64,000 nucleotides of DNA from an uncultured Cyclobacteriaceae bacterium (GTDB lineage Bacteria > Bacteroidota > Bacteroidia > Cytophagales > Cyclobacteriaceae). The DNA lies in NCBI GenBank assembly GCA_937146645.1, contig CAKZRQ010000017.1, forward strand, positions 124,001 through 188,000, written 5' to 3'. The notes beneath the pieces are model-generated. The model was not told where the DNA came from. It saw nothing but the letters and a program-made list of their open reading frames with translations, and searched no databases. The position numbers and the translations under genes were made by a program. Below, in pieces: positions 16,644 through 26,193 of this stretch (positions are counted from its first letter, which is position 1; the number at the start of each line of letters is the position of its first letter).

Positions 16644-18187
16644 TTTTTGGTAGGGAACCTGATCTGAATAAGGTTTGGTGAAGTCTGGAAAGGTCCACTG
16701 AACACGGCCTCAGCCGATATTAATATTGCATTATCATTTTTATGAATGATTCCTTCGTTTTGGCCCAAACTAAGAGGACTACCTATGTTATACCTCCTGC
16801 TCTCTAATGAATTTATATTTTCATTAAAATTTTCGATTTCCCAGATAAAGGTTTCTGAGTTGAATCCTTCAAGTTTATAGCCAATTAACGCTAATTGATC
16901 TGATTCATTTAAACTGGCTCCAGTGACTTGTCCGGCGGTCTCGAATGTTGAAATCCTCGTGGCGACATTACTCTCATTAGATTCAGAAAATGAATAGTGG
17001 TTTGTGCTTGAATTACTTCGATTCTTGGTGAACAAGTGGAACTGATTATCCCTTAAGACAAAAGCTTCGCAATCAAAATCATGGTTGGGGTTTGAACCAG
17101 AAAAGTCCGATTGATCTTCATATGAAAAGGAAATAACTTCTGGCACTACTTCATCTGCTCCCAGTACTTCAATCCATGCAATCTTCAATATTTTAAGATC
17201 TTGACGATTCCCTGCATTATTGCCAAAATCACCAATATATAAATGAGTATCGCTTTGCGCTAAATCTTCCCAATCTACATTTGCAACGTTGGTCACAGAT
17301 ATGCTTCTGACCACCTGACCAGTCTCTTGATCCAATTCAAAAATTTCTGGTGTATTCCCGCTATCATTAATTGAGAATAGCCTCCCTTCGAAAAAAGCTA
17401 GTCCGGAGTTTTCATTTTGTGATTCTGCTAGTGTTGCTATTTCTCTAGGGCTTAAATTTGACGGGTAACCCTCCGAACTAATTTCAATTACAGTTTCGGA
17501 GAATGTGAAATCAGGATTTAGAAACTGGACTGGATTATTTTCCTCTCCTTCGAATTCAAGATTGATGTGATGATGGTCTAAAGGAGATGTCTGAAAATTA
17601 TATTCAAATGAGATAGGGCTTTCTCTTGGACTTATTATCAAACTTAAATCCATGTCCATTTCAGCATAGAAATAATAAAACCCCTGATTTATTGGAATTT
17701 GACTGAAATTGGTATCTATAAGATTCGGGTCATTTTTTACTTCGGATTCGTCTAGAGTAATTAAACCAAAATTCGTTTCAGCTAAAAGTGATAGAATTGT
17801 TGTCTCGTCAGAGATCAGGACATTTTCATCCACAAAAAAGGGCAAGAATTCTGAGATGGATTCTTGCGAGCTCTGGCCAGAAACTTCATATAGACCCAAA
17901 GGAACATTTACTGATTCAGATGGGAAAATCCCATCTTTTAAATTGATCACAAAATTTTCACCTGTTTCAGTATTTCGAAGATTGATGGAGATATTTTCTT
18001 CCAGCACATGATCCCAATTTTCGAGATTATTGATCCTTGAGCCAGGACTGGAAACAGCGAACTGATATTTCAATTCACCCACACTAACACTGCTGGTGTT
18101 TTTAGGTATAGGGTCAGCTTCATCACAACTCACCATTAAAAACAACGTGATCACGATGAAGGAGTAAAAAAAAGCAGAAGCGCGCAT
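16640..18187 (-). CDS. Lipoprotein with fimbrillin-like N-terminus and beta-propeller-like C-terminus
   Basis: 515 residues from ATG 18187; upstream ATG/TTG choices would spoil the signal peptide. LMVSC with Cys21 is the lipobox. Residues about 30-220 resemble the beta-sandwich modules found in Bacteroidetes surface lipoproteins (GELKYQFAVSSPGSRINN). From about 245 (IATLAESQNENSGLAFF) repeated short motifs such as LFSINDSGNTPEIFELD and HLYIGDFGNN suggest a beta-propeller of the SdiA-regulated/esterase-like kind. Function unknown. Divergent from the LytTR gene by 84 bases. Confidence 0.7.
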   Translation of the reverse strand: MRASAFFYSFIVITLFLMVSCDEADPIPKNTSSVSVGELKYQFAVSSPGSRINNLENWDHVLEENISINLRNTETGENFVINLKDGIFPSESVNVPLGLYEVSGQSSQESISEFLPFFVDENVLISDETTILSLLAETNFGLITLDESEVKNDPNLIDTNFSQIPINQGFYYFYAEMDMDLSLIISPRESPISFEYNFQTSPLDHHHINLEFEGEENNPVQFLNPDFTFSETVIEISSEGYPSNLSPREIATLAESQNENSGLAFFEGRLFSINDSGNTPEIFELDQETGQVVRSISVTNVANVDWEDLAQSDTHLYIGDFGNNAGNRQDLKILKIAWIEVLGADEVVPEVISFSYEDQSDFSGSNPNHDFDCEAFVLRDNQFHLFTKNRSNSSTNHYSFSESNESNVATRISTFETAGQVTGASLNESDQLALIGYKLEGFNSETFIWEIENFNENINSLESRRYNIGSPLSLGQNEGIIHKNDNAILISAEAVFSGPFQTSPNLIQIRFPTKN

Positions 18188-18271
18188 GCTAGATTTATAT
18201 GGGCTATTTAACGAAATCAAAGTAGTCAGAATATAAAAAGAATAGTAAGAAATTTTGTGGATTGACAAACA

Positions 18272-18718
18272 ATGAGATTACACAAAAAGTTGAGCAACCA
18301 AATCAGGAGAGGTATGAGAGATTTGTTAGAGAGAATAAATGGAAATGGAGTAGAGGAGTTGCTCAATGGAAAGTCAGATAATATTCTGATTCCCGATGCG
18401 ATTTTTATTCGCCATGGGGGGTCCTTGGTTAAAATCAAGTATGCGGATATTCTTTGGCTTAAGGGAGATGGGAATTACACAACTCTAGTCACCCGCGGTG
18501 GTGTGTATTCTGTTCGAAACATCCTGAAGGATTTTGAGATCGCCTTACCTACGAAAGAATTCATTCGAATCCACAAAAGCTACATTGTACGAATCGACGA
18601 AATTGCCGCCATCAATGTGAAAGAGGTAAAAATCGATGAAGACTCAGTGCCAGTGGGTCGTACTTACTATCAGAACCTAATCAGCGGAATTAATAAACTT
18701 GGTACAGGCACTGATTAA
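18272..18718 (+). CDS. Stand-alone LytTR DNA-binding regulator
   Basis: 148 residues. Residues about 45-142 form a LytTR domain: IFIRHGGSLVKIKYADILWL, then GNYTTLVTRGG, then FIRIHKSYIVRIDEIAAI, and VPVGRTYYQNL, which is the usual ending. No receiver domain is present; the N-terminal 40 residues are basic and helical. LytTR proteins bind imperfect direct repeats upstream of their targets. The gene is divergent from the lipoprotein gene at 16640-18187, a possible target, and close to the PAS protein, a possible signalling partner. Both links are inference. Confidence 0.88.
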   Translation: MRLHKKLSNQIRRGMRDLLERINGNGVEELLNGKSDNILIPDAIFIRHGGSLVKIKYADILWLKGDGNYTTLVTRGGVYSVRNILKDFEIALPTKEFIRIHKSYIVRIDEIAAINVKEVKIDEDSVPVGRTYYQNLISGINKLGTGTD

Positions 18719-18720
18719 GC

Positions 18721-19929
18721 CTAGAGCCAAAGTAAACTGCTGTCCCCATAGCTGAGGAAACGATAATCGTTCTCAATTGCTTCGCTGTAAACTTTTTTCC
18801 AGTCATCACCCAATATGGTCGCGATCAGCAGAATCAAGGTCGATCCTGGCTGATGGAAGTTGGTAATAAGTGCGTTGACCATGCGATATTGGTACCCTGG
18901 GAAAATGAATACTTCAGTACTTCCCAAAATTTCTTCTTTTCCTTTAGCTTCCAATAGCTGAATAACGGCTTCAACTGATTCTTGAGGCGTAAATCTTTTG
19001 TCTCTTTCTCCGTAAGGAAAGAGTTTGGGTATCTGCAGTTCTTCTCCCTTTCCTTCAAGAATCTTCACACCATACCAATAGATACTTTCCAGGGTCCTCA
19101 CTGAGGTAGTTCCGACTGCGATGATATTGCCCAATGAGTTCTTGATTTTTTTTAGCGTGTCAAGACTAATCAGAATCTGCTCGCTGTGCATAGGATGATC
19201 CTCCACTTTATCCACTTTAATCGGTTGGAAAGTTCCAGCACTTACGTGTAAAGTCAATTGAGTTTTCTGGATTCCTTTTTCTTCCAACTTTTCAAAGACT
19301 CGCTCTGTGAAATGCAATCCTGCCGTCGGGGCAGCTACTGCACCTTCTTTTTTGGAATAGATGGTCTGATATCGTTCTTTATCTTCTTCCTCGACCTCCC
19401 GATTTAAATAGGGAGGAAGGGGTACTTCACCACTTGCCTCCACCACATCGACAAATGAAAGATTTCGGTCATTCCATTCAAACTCAACGGTCTTTGACTC
19501 TCGATCCAGTAGCTTAGCAAAGAGGGAAACGGTTTTTTCCCCTACTAATAAATCCCCGCGAAGAATTTCATCATTTTTCCACTTCCGAAGATTACCTATC
19601 ATAGTTTCAAAGGCTACCTTTTCTTTTGCCAACATCACCTCAGGTATCACAGTACTGGGCGAAACTGGCTTAAGCAAAAATATTTCGATTCTTGCACCAG
19701 TTTCTTTTTGGAAGATCAAGCGAGCAGGAATGACCTTGGTGTCATTATAAACCAAAAGGGAATTGGAAGGAAGTCTTTCTGGAAGGTCAAAAAAGTGAAA
19801 ATGCTGAATCTTTCCATTCTTATATTCCAGAAGCTGAGAATGATCCCTTTCGGGCAAAGGATGATTCGCTATCCTGGACTCAGGTAGAGAATAATGATAA
19901 TCAATCAGATCAATTTTGGGTATCTGCAT
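18721..19929 (-). CDS. queA: S-adenosylmethionine:tRNA ribosyltransferase-isomerase
   Basis: 402 residues. QueA transfers and isomerises the ribose of S-adenosylmethionine onto preQ1 at position 34 of tRNA to give epoxyqueuosine. Recognisable family blocks are DYHYSLPESRIANHPLPERD at the N-terminus, LLVYNDTKVIPARL (about 59-72), GAVAAPTAGLHFTERVFEKL (about 195-215) and FPGYQYRMVNALITNFHQPG near 345-365. Somewhat longer than the E. coli enzyme (356 aa), with extra sequence in the middle. It converges on the LytTR gene with two bases between stops. A normal housekeeping gene. Confidence 0.95.
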   Translation of the reverse strand: MQIPKIDLIDYHYSLPESRIANHPLPERDHSQLLEYKNGKIQHFHFFDLPERLPSNSLLVYNDTKVIPARLIFQKETGARIEIFLLKPVSPSTVIPEVMLAKEKVAFETMIGNLRKWKNDEILRGDLLVGEKTVSLFAKLLDRESKTVEFEWNDRNLSFVDVVEASGEVPLPPYLNREVEEEDKERYQTIYSKKEGAVAAPTAGLHFTERVFEKLEEKGIQKTQLTLHVSAGTFQPIKVDKVEDHPMHSEQILISLDTLKKIKNSLGNIIAVGTTSVRTLESIYWYGVKILEGKGEELQIPKLFPYGERDKRFTPQESVEAVIQLLEAKGKEEILGSTEVFIFPGYQYRMVNALITNFHQPGSTLILLIATILGDDWKKVYSEAIENDYRFLSYGDSSLLWL

Positions 19930-19998
19930 TTTTAGACCTTCATTTGGCTTGCAAATATATTTCTCAAGACCGGGTTAGCCTAAAATCCTTTACAAATC

Positions 19999-21081
19999 AT
20001 GAATCAAAAATCCTTGCTAGACTTTTCCTATCAAAAAAGGACTTTGCGTTTCACATTTGATGCTGGAACCTCAAGAGGTGTCCTAAAGGAGCGTGATGTC
20101 TATTGGATACGCGTTTATGATTCAGAAACGGCTAAAGAGGGCTGGGGAGAAGCGGCCCCATTAATTGGTTTAAGCATCGATCACCAGCCAGAATTTGAAG
20201 CTACTCTTAAAGAATCCCTAGAGAAAGCTTCCGAAAAGAGATGGCCAACCAATGAAGGTGAGATTTTGGAATTCATTGAAACTCTAATTTCTGGAGAGTT
20301 ACCAAGTATTCGATTTGGGTTAGAAGGAGCGCTTCTGGATTTGCATTCTGGAGGAAACAGAAAATATCTGAAGAATGATTTCAAAGAATCGGGTAAGGAA
20401 ATTCCTATCAATGGTTTGATTTGGATGGGATCTAAAGAGTTTATGTTAGATCAGATTGAGAAAAAGCTTGAGGAAGGGTTTACTTGCATAAAGATGAAAA
20501 TTGGGGCTATTGATTTTCAGCAAGAACTTGATCTTTTGAGTTTTATTCGAGAAAGATTTGACTCCTCACAGATTACTTTAAGAGTAGACGCTAATGGAGC
20601 TTTTACTCCTGAAAATGCTTTGGAGAAGTTGAATAATTTGGCCCAATTTGATCTGCATAGTATAGAGCAGCCAATAATGGCAAACCAAATTGATGAGATG
20701 GCCAAGCTATGTTCCGAAACACCCGTACCGATAGCACTAGACGAAGAGCTAATAGGAGTTCAAAATAAGGAAGAACTTCTTGATGCTATTTCTCCGCAAT
20801 TCATCATTTTAAAACCCACTTTAGTTGGAGGAATACTTCAAACCAAAAGATGGATTCAAGCGGCTGAAAGCCGTGGAATAGGGTGGTGGATGACCTCGGC
20901 TTTGGAAAGCAATATTGGGCTAAATGTAATAGCCCAGCTTACTTCTTCATATAATCCTCAAATCCCACAGGGGCTGGGTACAGGTAAATTATATCACAAT
21001 AACCTGGAATCACCTCTCGAGATTTCTGGAGGTAAATTGAAATATAGAAACGACTTAAGCTGGGAAGATCCTTTTCAGTAA
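19999..21081 (+). CDS. menC: o-Succinylbenzoate synthase (menaquinone biosynthesis), enolase superfamily
   Basis: 360 residues. Enolase-superfamily residues are in place: KMK with Lys165/Lys167 in CIKMKIG, metal ligands Asp197 (VDANGAF), Glu223 (SIEQP) and Asp248 (ALDE), and Lys272 in LKPTLVGG. MTSALESNIGLNVIAQL follows, which is characteristic of MenC rather than of dipeptide epimerases. The enzyme dehydrates SHCHC to o-succinylbenzoate. It is isolated from other men genes in this window. The last seven bases overlap the convergent lactonase-like gene. A dipeptide epimerase is a less likely alternative. Confidence 0.85.
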   Translation: MNQKSLLDFSYQKRTLRFTFDAGTSRGVLKERDVYWIRVYDSETAKEGWGEAAPLIGLSIDHQPEFEATLKESLEKASEKRWPTNEGEILEFIETLISGELPSIRFGLEGALLDLHSGGNRKYLKNDFKESGKEIPINGLIWMGSKEFMLDQIEKKLEEGFTCIKMKIGAIDFQQELDLLSFIRERFDSSQITLRVDANGAFTPENALEKLNNLAQFDLHSIEQPIMANQIDEMAKLCSETPVPIALDEELIGVQNKEELLDAISPQFIILKPTLVGGILQTKRWIQAAESRGIGWWMTSALESNIGLNVIAQLTSSYNPQIPQGLGTGKLYHNNLESPLEISGGKLKYRNDLSWEDPFQ

Positions 21082-22211
21082 CTGGTTGTCTCAAACAGAT
21101 AAACCGGACTATTTATCTGGGTTCTTAAATCCGATTGGGATAGTAAACCTGTTTTTGTATCCCTTTTGAAAACAATTATATCATTGCTTGTTTCATGTGC
21201 TGACAGAAGATATTCTCCATCTCTGGTAATTATGAAGTTTCTTGGTTTAATGCCACCTGACTTGATAATCTGAATTCTCTCGTAATCGCCATTACCATTT
21301 TTGGAGAATACAGCGATGGAATTATCATCGCCTCGATTTGAAGTGTATAAATATTGACCCTCTGGAGAAAACCGGATTTCTGCAGCTCCATGCTCTCCTG
21401 TAAAGTCTTCTTCGACAATGCTCTCTCGTTGCTTAAATGCAAATTCATCACCATCAAAAGAGTAGATATTGATCGCTCCAGTTAATTCCAGCAGAACTAC
21501 GTAATCTTCACCTGAAGGTGAAAACACACTATGTCTTGGCCCATCTCCAGGTTCCATATTTAATTCTCTTTTTAACTCTAGCGGCTTTTCTTCCGATGGG
21601 TTGAATTCGTATTGATATATCTTATCCGTCCCTAAATCTGCGACCATCAAGTATTTTCCATTTGGGGAAAAAACGGTGCTGTGCACATGGGGTGCTTCTT
21701 GTCTGGCGGTGTTGACGCTTTTACCAGAATGTGAAAGAGTTTGGACCAGTCGAAGAGAATCTCTTTCCGCTGAGAATACACTGAAATTACCTCCGGTATA
21801 GTTTCCGACCACAAGCCATTTTTCATCCTTTGACAAGGCTAAATAACAAGGCGCACTACCAACGGTAGGTGCGGTAAATAGTGTCTCCAAAGGATAGCCG
21901 CTTCCACCTAGCATAACCACATTTCCACCTTGCTCGGAAGCTATTTCTTCAACTGAAAAAAACCTTGAATTATCACTTTTTGCCAGAACAAAAGAAGGGT
22001 TTTGGATAGAATCCAAAAGAAGCGTCCCTTTTAATGTATTCTCTGTTGGGGAGAACTCGAGTTTGTAAATGCCCTGAGACGGATTTTCAGGGTAAGTTCC
22101 GACCAGAAAGGAATAGGACTGAGATTCTTCTATTTCCATTTTTTCAGTGGTTGATTGATTACATCCAAAAAGGCAGATAATCGCTAGGAGATATACGGAG
22201 ATTGATTTCAT
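21075..22211 (-). CDS. Lactonase-family (6-phosphogluconolactonase-like) beta-propeller lipoprotein
   Basis: 378 residues. The lipobox is ICLFGC with Cys17. The mature protein has the seven-bladed pattern of PF10282: YSFLVGTYPENPSQGIYKLE, then DEKWLVVGNYTGGNFSVF, EAPHVHSTVFSPNGKYLMVADLGTDKIY, GDGPRHSVFSPSG and AAEIRFSPEGQYLYTSNRGDDSIAVF-like blades. Family members include cytoplasmic 6-phosphogluconolactonases, but this one is lipidated and so acts outside the cytoplasm; its true substrate is unknown. Confidence 0.88.
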   Translation of the reverse strand: MKSISVYLLAIICLFGCNQSTTEKMEIEESQSYSFLVGTYPENPSQGIYKLEFSPTENTLKGTLLLDSIQNPSFVLAKSDNSRFFSVEEIASEQGGNVVMLGGSGYPLETLFTAPTVGSAPCYLALSKDEKWLVVGNYTGGNFSVFSAERDSLRLVQTLSHSGKSVNTARQEAPHVHSTVFSPNGKYLMVADLGTDKIYQYEFNPSEEKPLELKRELNMEPGDGPRHSVFSPSGEDYVVLLELTGAINIYSFDGDEFAFKQRESIVEEDFTGEHGAAEIRFSPEGQYLYTSNRGDDNSIAVFSKNGNGDYERIQIIKSGGIKPRNFIITRDGEYLLSAHETSNDIIVFKRDTKTGLLSQSDLRTQINSPVYLFETTSY

Positions 22212-22361
22212 TATAGTGAATTAACTTACGAAGCTAAAGGAAAAAAATTAAGCAGTGATTGTCAAAATAGGATGAAAGCCACTTCTTTTTTGCTGAATTG
22301 CTAATAAAACCAATAATAAAGCGAAAAATGGCTAATTTACATGCTTGTAATTTTCAAACGC

Positions 22362-24896
22362 ATGAGAACAACCTATAACACCGAAGTAGCTAAAAGATTT
22401 ACCATCTACAATAGTCTATTTCTTGACCTTCCATTTGATGATATTTACAGAACAGGGACTTTACTTCCGATTTTAGGTACTTCATGCGAGGAAGGCTTTA
22501 AAAAGGGGCTTAGTCCCAAAGAAATTTTATCCGGGTTTTTTGAAGAGTTAATGCCAAACCGTACTCAAGCGGAGCGTTATCAACTCTTGTTTCAAATGAT
22601 TCAATATGTGGAGCGACAGGTAGTTCTTTTTGATTCTATCGAAGATGCTGCATATGAAAAAATTAATGACTTAACCGGAAAGGGTTCAATCAAAGCCCTA
22701 ATTAGTCGTGCTGATAATGATAAGAAAAGAGAAGCGCTTATCGAAAAACTTAAAAACTTCTCGGTAAGACTCACATTGACAGCGCATCCAACTCAATTTT
22801 ATCCAGGGAACGTACTTAGTATCATTACTGATTTAGAACAAGCGATTAGAGAGGATGATTTAGGCAGCGTCAATCTGTATTTGCAGCAGTTGGGCAAAAC
22901 CCCTTTTATTAATAGAAAAAAACCTACTCCATTTACAGAGGCTGTGAGTCTAATCTGGTATTTGGAAAATGTGTTTTATCAAAGTATTTCGGACATTATG
23001 ATCCGTCTCTTAACTGAATTGGAACAACCGCTCCATCTTTGGGAAAACCCAGGATTATTAAAAATTGGATTTTGGCCTGGAGGAGATAGAGATGGGAATC
23101 CTTTTGTAACTCATGAAACCACTGTTCAAGTAGCAGAACGGCTAAAGAAATGGGTGTTGAGATGTTACTATCGTGACATGCGAAAGATTCGGAGGAGACT
23201 AACCTTTCAACATGTAGCGGAAATAATTATACGAATCGAGAAGGGTATCTATACCACTTTGTTTGAAGGCCAAGATGTTTACACTTCAAAGGATCAACTA
23301 CTTGAAGATCTTCTTTCTGCCCGGAAGGTTTTGATTGAACATCATAATGGGCTATTCCTTGAAATTCTGGATGAGTTTATTCTAAAGGTTCGAATCTTCG
23401 GATTGCACTTTGCTTATATGGATATGCGTCAGGATAGTAGGAAACACGATTCTCTTTGGGATGAGGCGTTTTCACTCTTAGGAATGACCTGGAAAGATTC
23501 AGAGGTAGATCAGGTTGCGCAAATTTTTAGCATAGATAAGCTGCCTGAAATCGAGCAATTCGAAGATGAATTTCATATCGAGATGCTTAAGTCTATTCAA
23601 AGCATCGGTATCGTACAGGCTGCAAATGGAGAAGATGTCCTGCATAGATACATCATTTCTAATAGCCAATCTGCCAAGCACATTTTGGAAGTTTTTCAAT
23701 TAAACCGATTGCTGTTAGCAGCTGAAGATGATGTGCTTTCCTTGGATATCGTACCGCTTTTCGAAACTATTGATGATTTACAGGCAGCACCTGAAATCAT
23801 TAGATATTTATATGAATTTGACACGTACAGAAAACATTTATCAAATAGGAAAAATAAGCAGACCATTATGCTCGGTTTCTCTGATGGAACTAAGGATGGT
23901 GGCTATTTAACAGCGAATTGGTCTATTCTCCGAGCAAAGGAGGAATTAACTCGGGTATCAAGGCAGTATGGAATTGAAGTGGTGTTTTTTGATGGCAGAG
24001 GGGGACCACCAGCCAGGGGAGGTGGAAACATGCATAACTTCTATGCATCCATGGGCGATCAGGTAGAGAATGCTGAAATACAGGTTACCATTCAGGGCCA
24101 GACAATTTCTTCTAACTATGGAAAGCGAGTTTCTTGTATCTACAATTTTGAGCAACTCCTTAGTGCTGGAATGGAGAATCATTTGTATTCGGATGAAGAG
24201 AGAAACTTGAATGTAAAGCAAAGAAAACTTATTCAAGAGCTTGCGGATAAAGCTTATGAGCATTACAAAGACTTTAAGAGTTATCCCAAGTTTGTTCCTT
24301 ATTTGGAGCATGTCACTCCTTTAAAATTCTTTGGGATGACGAACATTGGTTCCAGGCCTTTAAAGCGGGGTAAAGGTGAAGGCTTAAAGTTTGAAGATCT
24401 TCGTGCTATCCCCTTCGTAGGGTCATGGGCGCAAATGAAGCAGAATATTCCAGGTTTTTATGGTGTAGGTACCGCTATCCAAGACCTAGAGAAGGAGGGT
24501 AGATTAAAGGAGGTTCAAGATCTCTATGCAAATAGCCTTTTCTTTAGGGCATTATTGGGTAACTCTATGCAATCCTTAAAGAAGTGCTTTTACCCAGCTA
24601 CTTCCTATCTGGGTGAAAATAATGAGTATGGCGAATTCTGGAAGATGATGTACGATGAATATGAATTATCCATAGATAAGCTTTTAGATGTCACCGGAGA
24701 AGATCAGTTAATGGCTGATAATCAGGTTAGTGCCAGATCTATAGAAATTCGCGAAAAAATAGTTCTACCATTGATCACTATACAGCAGTTTGCCATTCAG
24801 AAGATGCTTGATAGTGGTAAACAAGATAAGCTCATGCAAAAATTGATTCTCAGAAGTATGTTTGGAATCATTAACGCAGCAAGAAACGCGGCATAA
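22362..24896 (+). CDS. ppc: Phosphoenolpyruvate carboxylase
   Basis: 844 residues from ATG 22362 (MRTTYNTEVAKRF); an ATG at 22341 would add seven residues. It carboxylates PEP with bicarbonate to oxaloacetate, refilling the TCA cycle. Landmarks: TLTAHPTQ with the catalytic His142, GFWPGGDRDGNPFVT (about 236-250), MLGFSDGTKDGGYL, then FFDGRGGPPARGGGNMHNF in place of the more common HGRGGSIGRGG-type loop, and RAIPFVGSW. The C-terminus ends in ARNAA instead of the usual xNTG. The family member is of the shorter Bacteroidetes type. Monocistronic on the plus strand. Confidence 0.95.
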   Translation: MRTTYNTEVAKRFTIYNSLFLDLPFDDIYRTGTLLPILGTSCEEGFKKGLSPKEILSGFFEELMPNRTQAERYQLLFQMIQYVERQVVLFDSIEDAAYEKINDLTGKGSIKALISRADNDKKREALIEKLKNFSVRLTLTAHPTQFYPGNVLSIITDLEQAIREDDLGSVNLYLQQLGKTPFINRKKPTPFTEAVSLIWYLENVFYQSISDIMIRLLTELEQPLHLWENPGLLKIGFWPGGDRDGNPFVTHETTVQVAERLKKWVLRCYYRDMRKIRRRLTFQHVAEIIIRIEKGIYTTLFEGQDVYTSKDQLLEDLLSARKVLIEHHNGLFLEILDEFILKVRIFGLHFAYMDMRQDSRKHDSLWDEAFSLLGMTWKDSEVDQVAQIFSIDKLPEIEQFEDEFHIEMLKSIQSIGIVQAANGEDVLHRYIISNSQSAKHILEVFQLNRLLLAAEDDVLSLDIVPLFETIDDLQAAPEIIRYLYEFDTYRKHLSNRKNKQTIMLGFSDGTKDGGYLTANWSILRAKEELTRVSRQYGIEVVFFDGRGGPPARGGGNMHNFYASMGDQVENAEIQVTIQGQTISSNYGKRVSCIYNFEQLLSAGMENHLYSDEERNLNVKQRKLIQELADKAYEHYKDFKSYPKFVPYLEHVTPLKFFGMTNIGSRPLKRGKGEGLKFEDLRAIPFVGSWAQMKQNIPGFYGVGTAIQDLEKEGRLKEVQDLYANSLFFRALLGNSMQSLKKCFYPATSYLGENNEYGEFWKMMYDEYELSIDKLLDVTGEDQLMADNQVSARSIEIREKIVLPLITIQQFAIQKMLDSGKQDKLMQKLILRSMFGIINAARNAA

Positions 24897-24924
24897 AAAA
24901 AGCCATCCCACTAGGGATGGCTTT
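24895..24924 (-). terminator. Bidirectional terminator between ppc and the lipoprotein operon
   Basis: AGCCATCCC-ACTA-GGGATGGCT. The minus-strand reading ends in seven T, so it mainly stops the lipoprotein operon; the plus-strand reading (TTTCATCTT) may serve ppc weakly. Confidence 0.85.
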
Positions 24925-24941
24925 CATCTTCTTGCTAATGT

Positions 24942-25580
24942 TTATTTAGTAATTACTCCATCTTTCAACATCTGTCCGACAACTAGCTCGGAAAATGCTG
25001 CGGAGAAAGATTCAATCGAAGAAGGATTGGTTGTCTCAGACTGAGCAGACCAAACTAACTCCTCGGTATTAATGTCATACAAGTTGATCTCCAGGTAATA
25101 GTTTTTATCAGTGGTATAATATCCTGGATCGTACATTACTGGGTTATAGTATGAGTAATACCCATAAAATCTACCGTAATAGCCACCATAGCCCATTGGA
25201 GAATACATGGTTGTACCCGGCACATATCTGGTCTCAGAAGTTTGATCCAGTAAGGCCACGGTTAGAACAGCTTCTGCACCAGCAGCTTTAATTTCCGCTA
25301 GTAGTCGCTCTTTGTCATCTTCACTTGCCTTATAACCAGGAGGAATCACCTCGAAGCTACTCTGTGCCTCTACATTTTGTGAATTTAGAATTTTATCCAA
25401 ATCTGTTTCAATTGTACTCCTGTTTACTATGTTTTCGGTAATCGCCGTTACAAAGATACTTTCATACCCATCAGAAGGTGTACTGGGTGAGGTCCAGGAT
25501 CCCAAAATTTTGGTACTTGGGGAACAAGATGCAACTGCAAAAAGTACAATTGCAAAAAGAAATAAGTTAGATTTTTTCAT
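24942..25580 (-). CDS. Unrecognised lipoprotein with Tyr/Gly-rich tract
   Basis: 212 residues from ATG 25580 (a TTG at 25589 is also in frame). FAVASC with Cys19 is the lipobox. The N-terminal part (TKILGSWTSPSTPSDGYES, then a conserved-looking ESIFVTAIT block) resembles DUF4136-associated lipoproteins. Residues about 120-152 are unusually rich in Tyr and Gly (GYGGYYGRFYGYYSYYNP). The end is a helical segment with SFSAAFSELVVGQML. Last gene of a six-gene envelope operon and directly followed by a terminator. Function unknown; the neighbour genes suggest an outer-membrane role. Confidence 0.7.
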   Translation of the reverse strand: MKKSNLFLFAIVLFAVASCSPSTKILGSWTSPSTPSDGYESIFVTAITENIVNRSTIETDLDKILNSQNVEAQSSFEVIPPGYKASEDDKERLLAEIKAAGAEAVLTVALLDQTSETRYVPGTTMYSPMGYGGYYGRFYGYYSYYNPVMYDPGYYTTDKNYYLEINLYDINTEELVWSAQSETTNPSSIESFSAAFSELVVGQMLKDGVITK

Positions 25581-25598
25581 ATGATTCAAAGGTAATTT

Positions 25599-26132
25599 TT
25601 AGTTATCGATTTGTTGGAAAAGCTCAGCAACTGCTTCTTGAGCGGCTTTCTGCTTGTTTTTATTCTTTTTTGGTAAAACTCTCGAAGCGGTTCCAGCCCA
25701 TACTACTGCATTAGTAGCTGGATCCACTAGGTGCATTGTTAATGTACCCTCCTTATACGTGTTGACTGGAACTTCCTGGCTTTCCCAAGTATAAGACCTT
25801 TGACCACTGTACATAAAAGGGTCGGTAGCCAGGCTTGTTGTCCTTGTTTGAACTTTGTCTTCTACTGCTATTCCAAGATTAAGTCTGAGTTCAGGAGAAT
25901 CAGATTGAGTTAAGCCTCGGGAGGCCATTTCTTTAGATATTTCTCCCTCTAGAAACTTAATGTTCTCTTCAAAATCTGGAGAGGGATCTTCAGGCCCGTC
26001 AATTTCATAAAAATCAAAACTCTTGTAATTCCCCAGATCAAATCCGGAATACTGATCACTGAGTTTTTCTGTTGTACCACAAGCCGTTGCGAATACAATA
26101 ACAGCTACGGCAATTAGATATTTTTTCAACAT
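25599..26132 (-). CDS. DUF4136-family lipoprotein
   Basis: 177 residues. FATAC with Cys18 is the lipobox. The motif FDLGNYKSFDFYEID (about 30-44) and the end (TLTMHLVDPATNAVVWAGTA followed by a helix with AAQEAVAELFQQI) are the standard start and finish of DUF4136. A short Lys/Asn-rich stretch (KKNKNKQK) precedes the last helix. DUF4136 proteins are lipoproteins of unknown function. A second, more divergent copy is encoded at 27926-28570 in the same operon. Confidence 0.85.
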   Translation of the reverse strand: MLKKYLIAVAVIVFATACGTTEKLSDQYSGFDLGNYKSFDFYEIDGPEDPSPDFEENIKFLEGEISKEMASRGLTQSDSPELRLNLGIAVEDKVQTRTTSLATDPFMYSGQRSYTWESQEVPVNTYKEGTLTMHLVDPATNAVVWAGTASRVLPKKNKNKQKAAQEAVAELFQQIDN

Positions 26133-26193
26133 AATTTTGTGTTTAACTAATTAATCAACTTAGCGAATTTAAAAATAAAGCAAGATTGTCAAA

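Noticed and set aside
18188-18268. Upstream start of the 542-residue form of the lipoprotein
   Set aside because: The added 27 residues would bury the signal peptide; ATG 18187 gives a normal lipoprotein signal.
19999-21081. Dipeptide (L-Ala-D/L-Glu) epimerase instead of MenC
   Set aside because: KPTLVGG followed by SALESNIGLNVIAQL is closer to o-succinylbenzoate synthase; the residual doubt is reflected in confidence.
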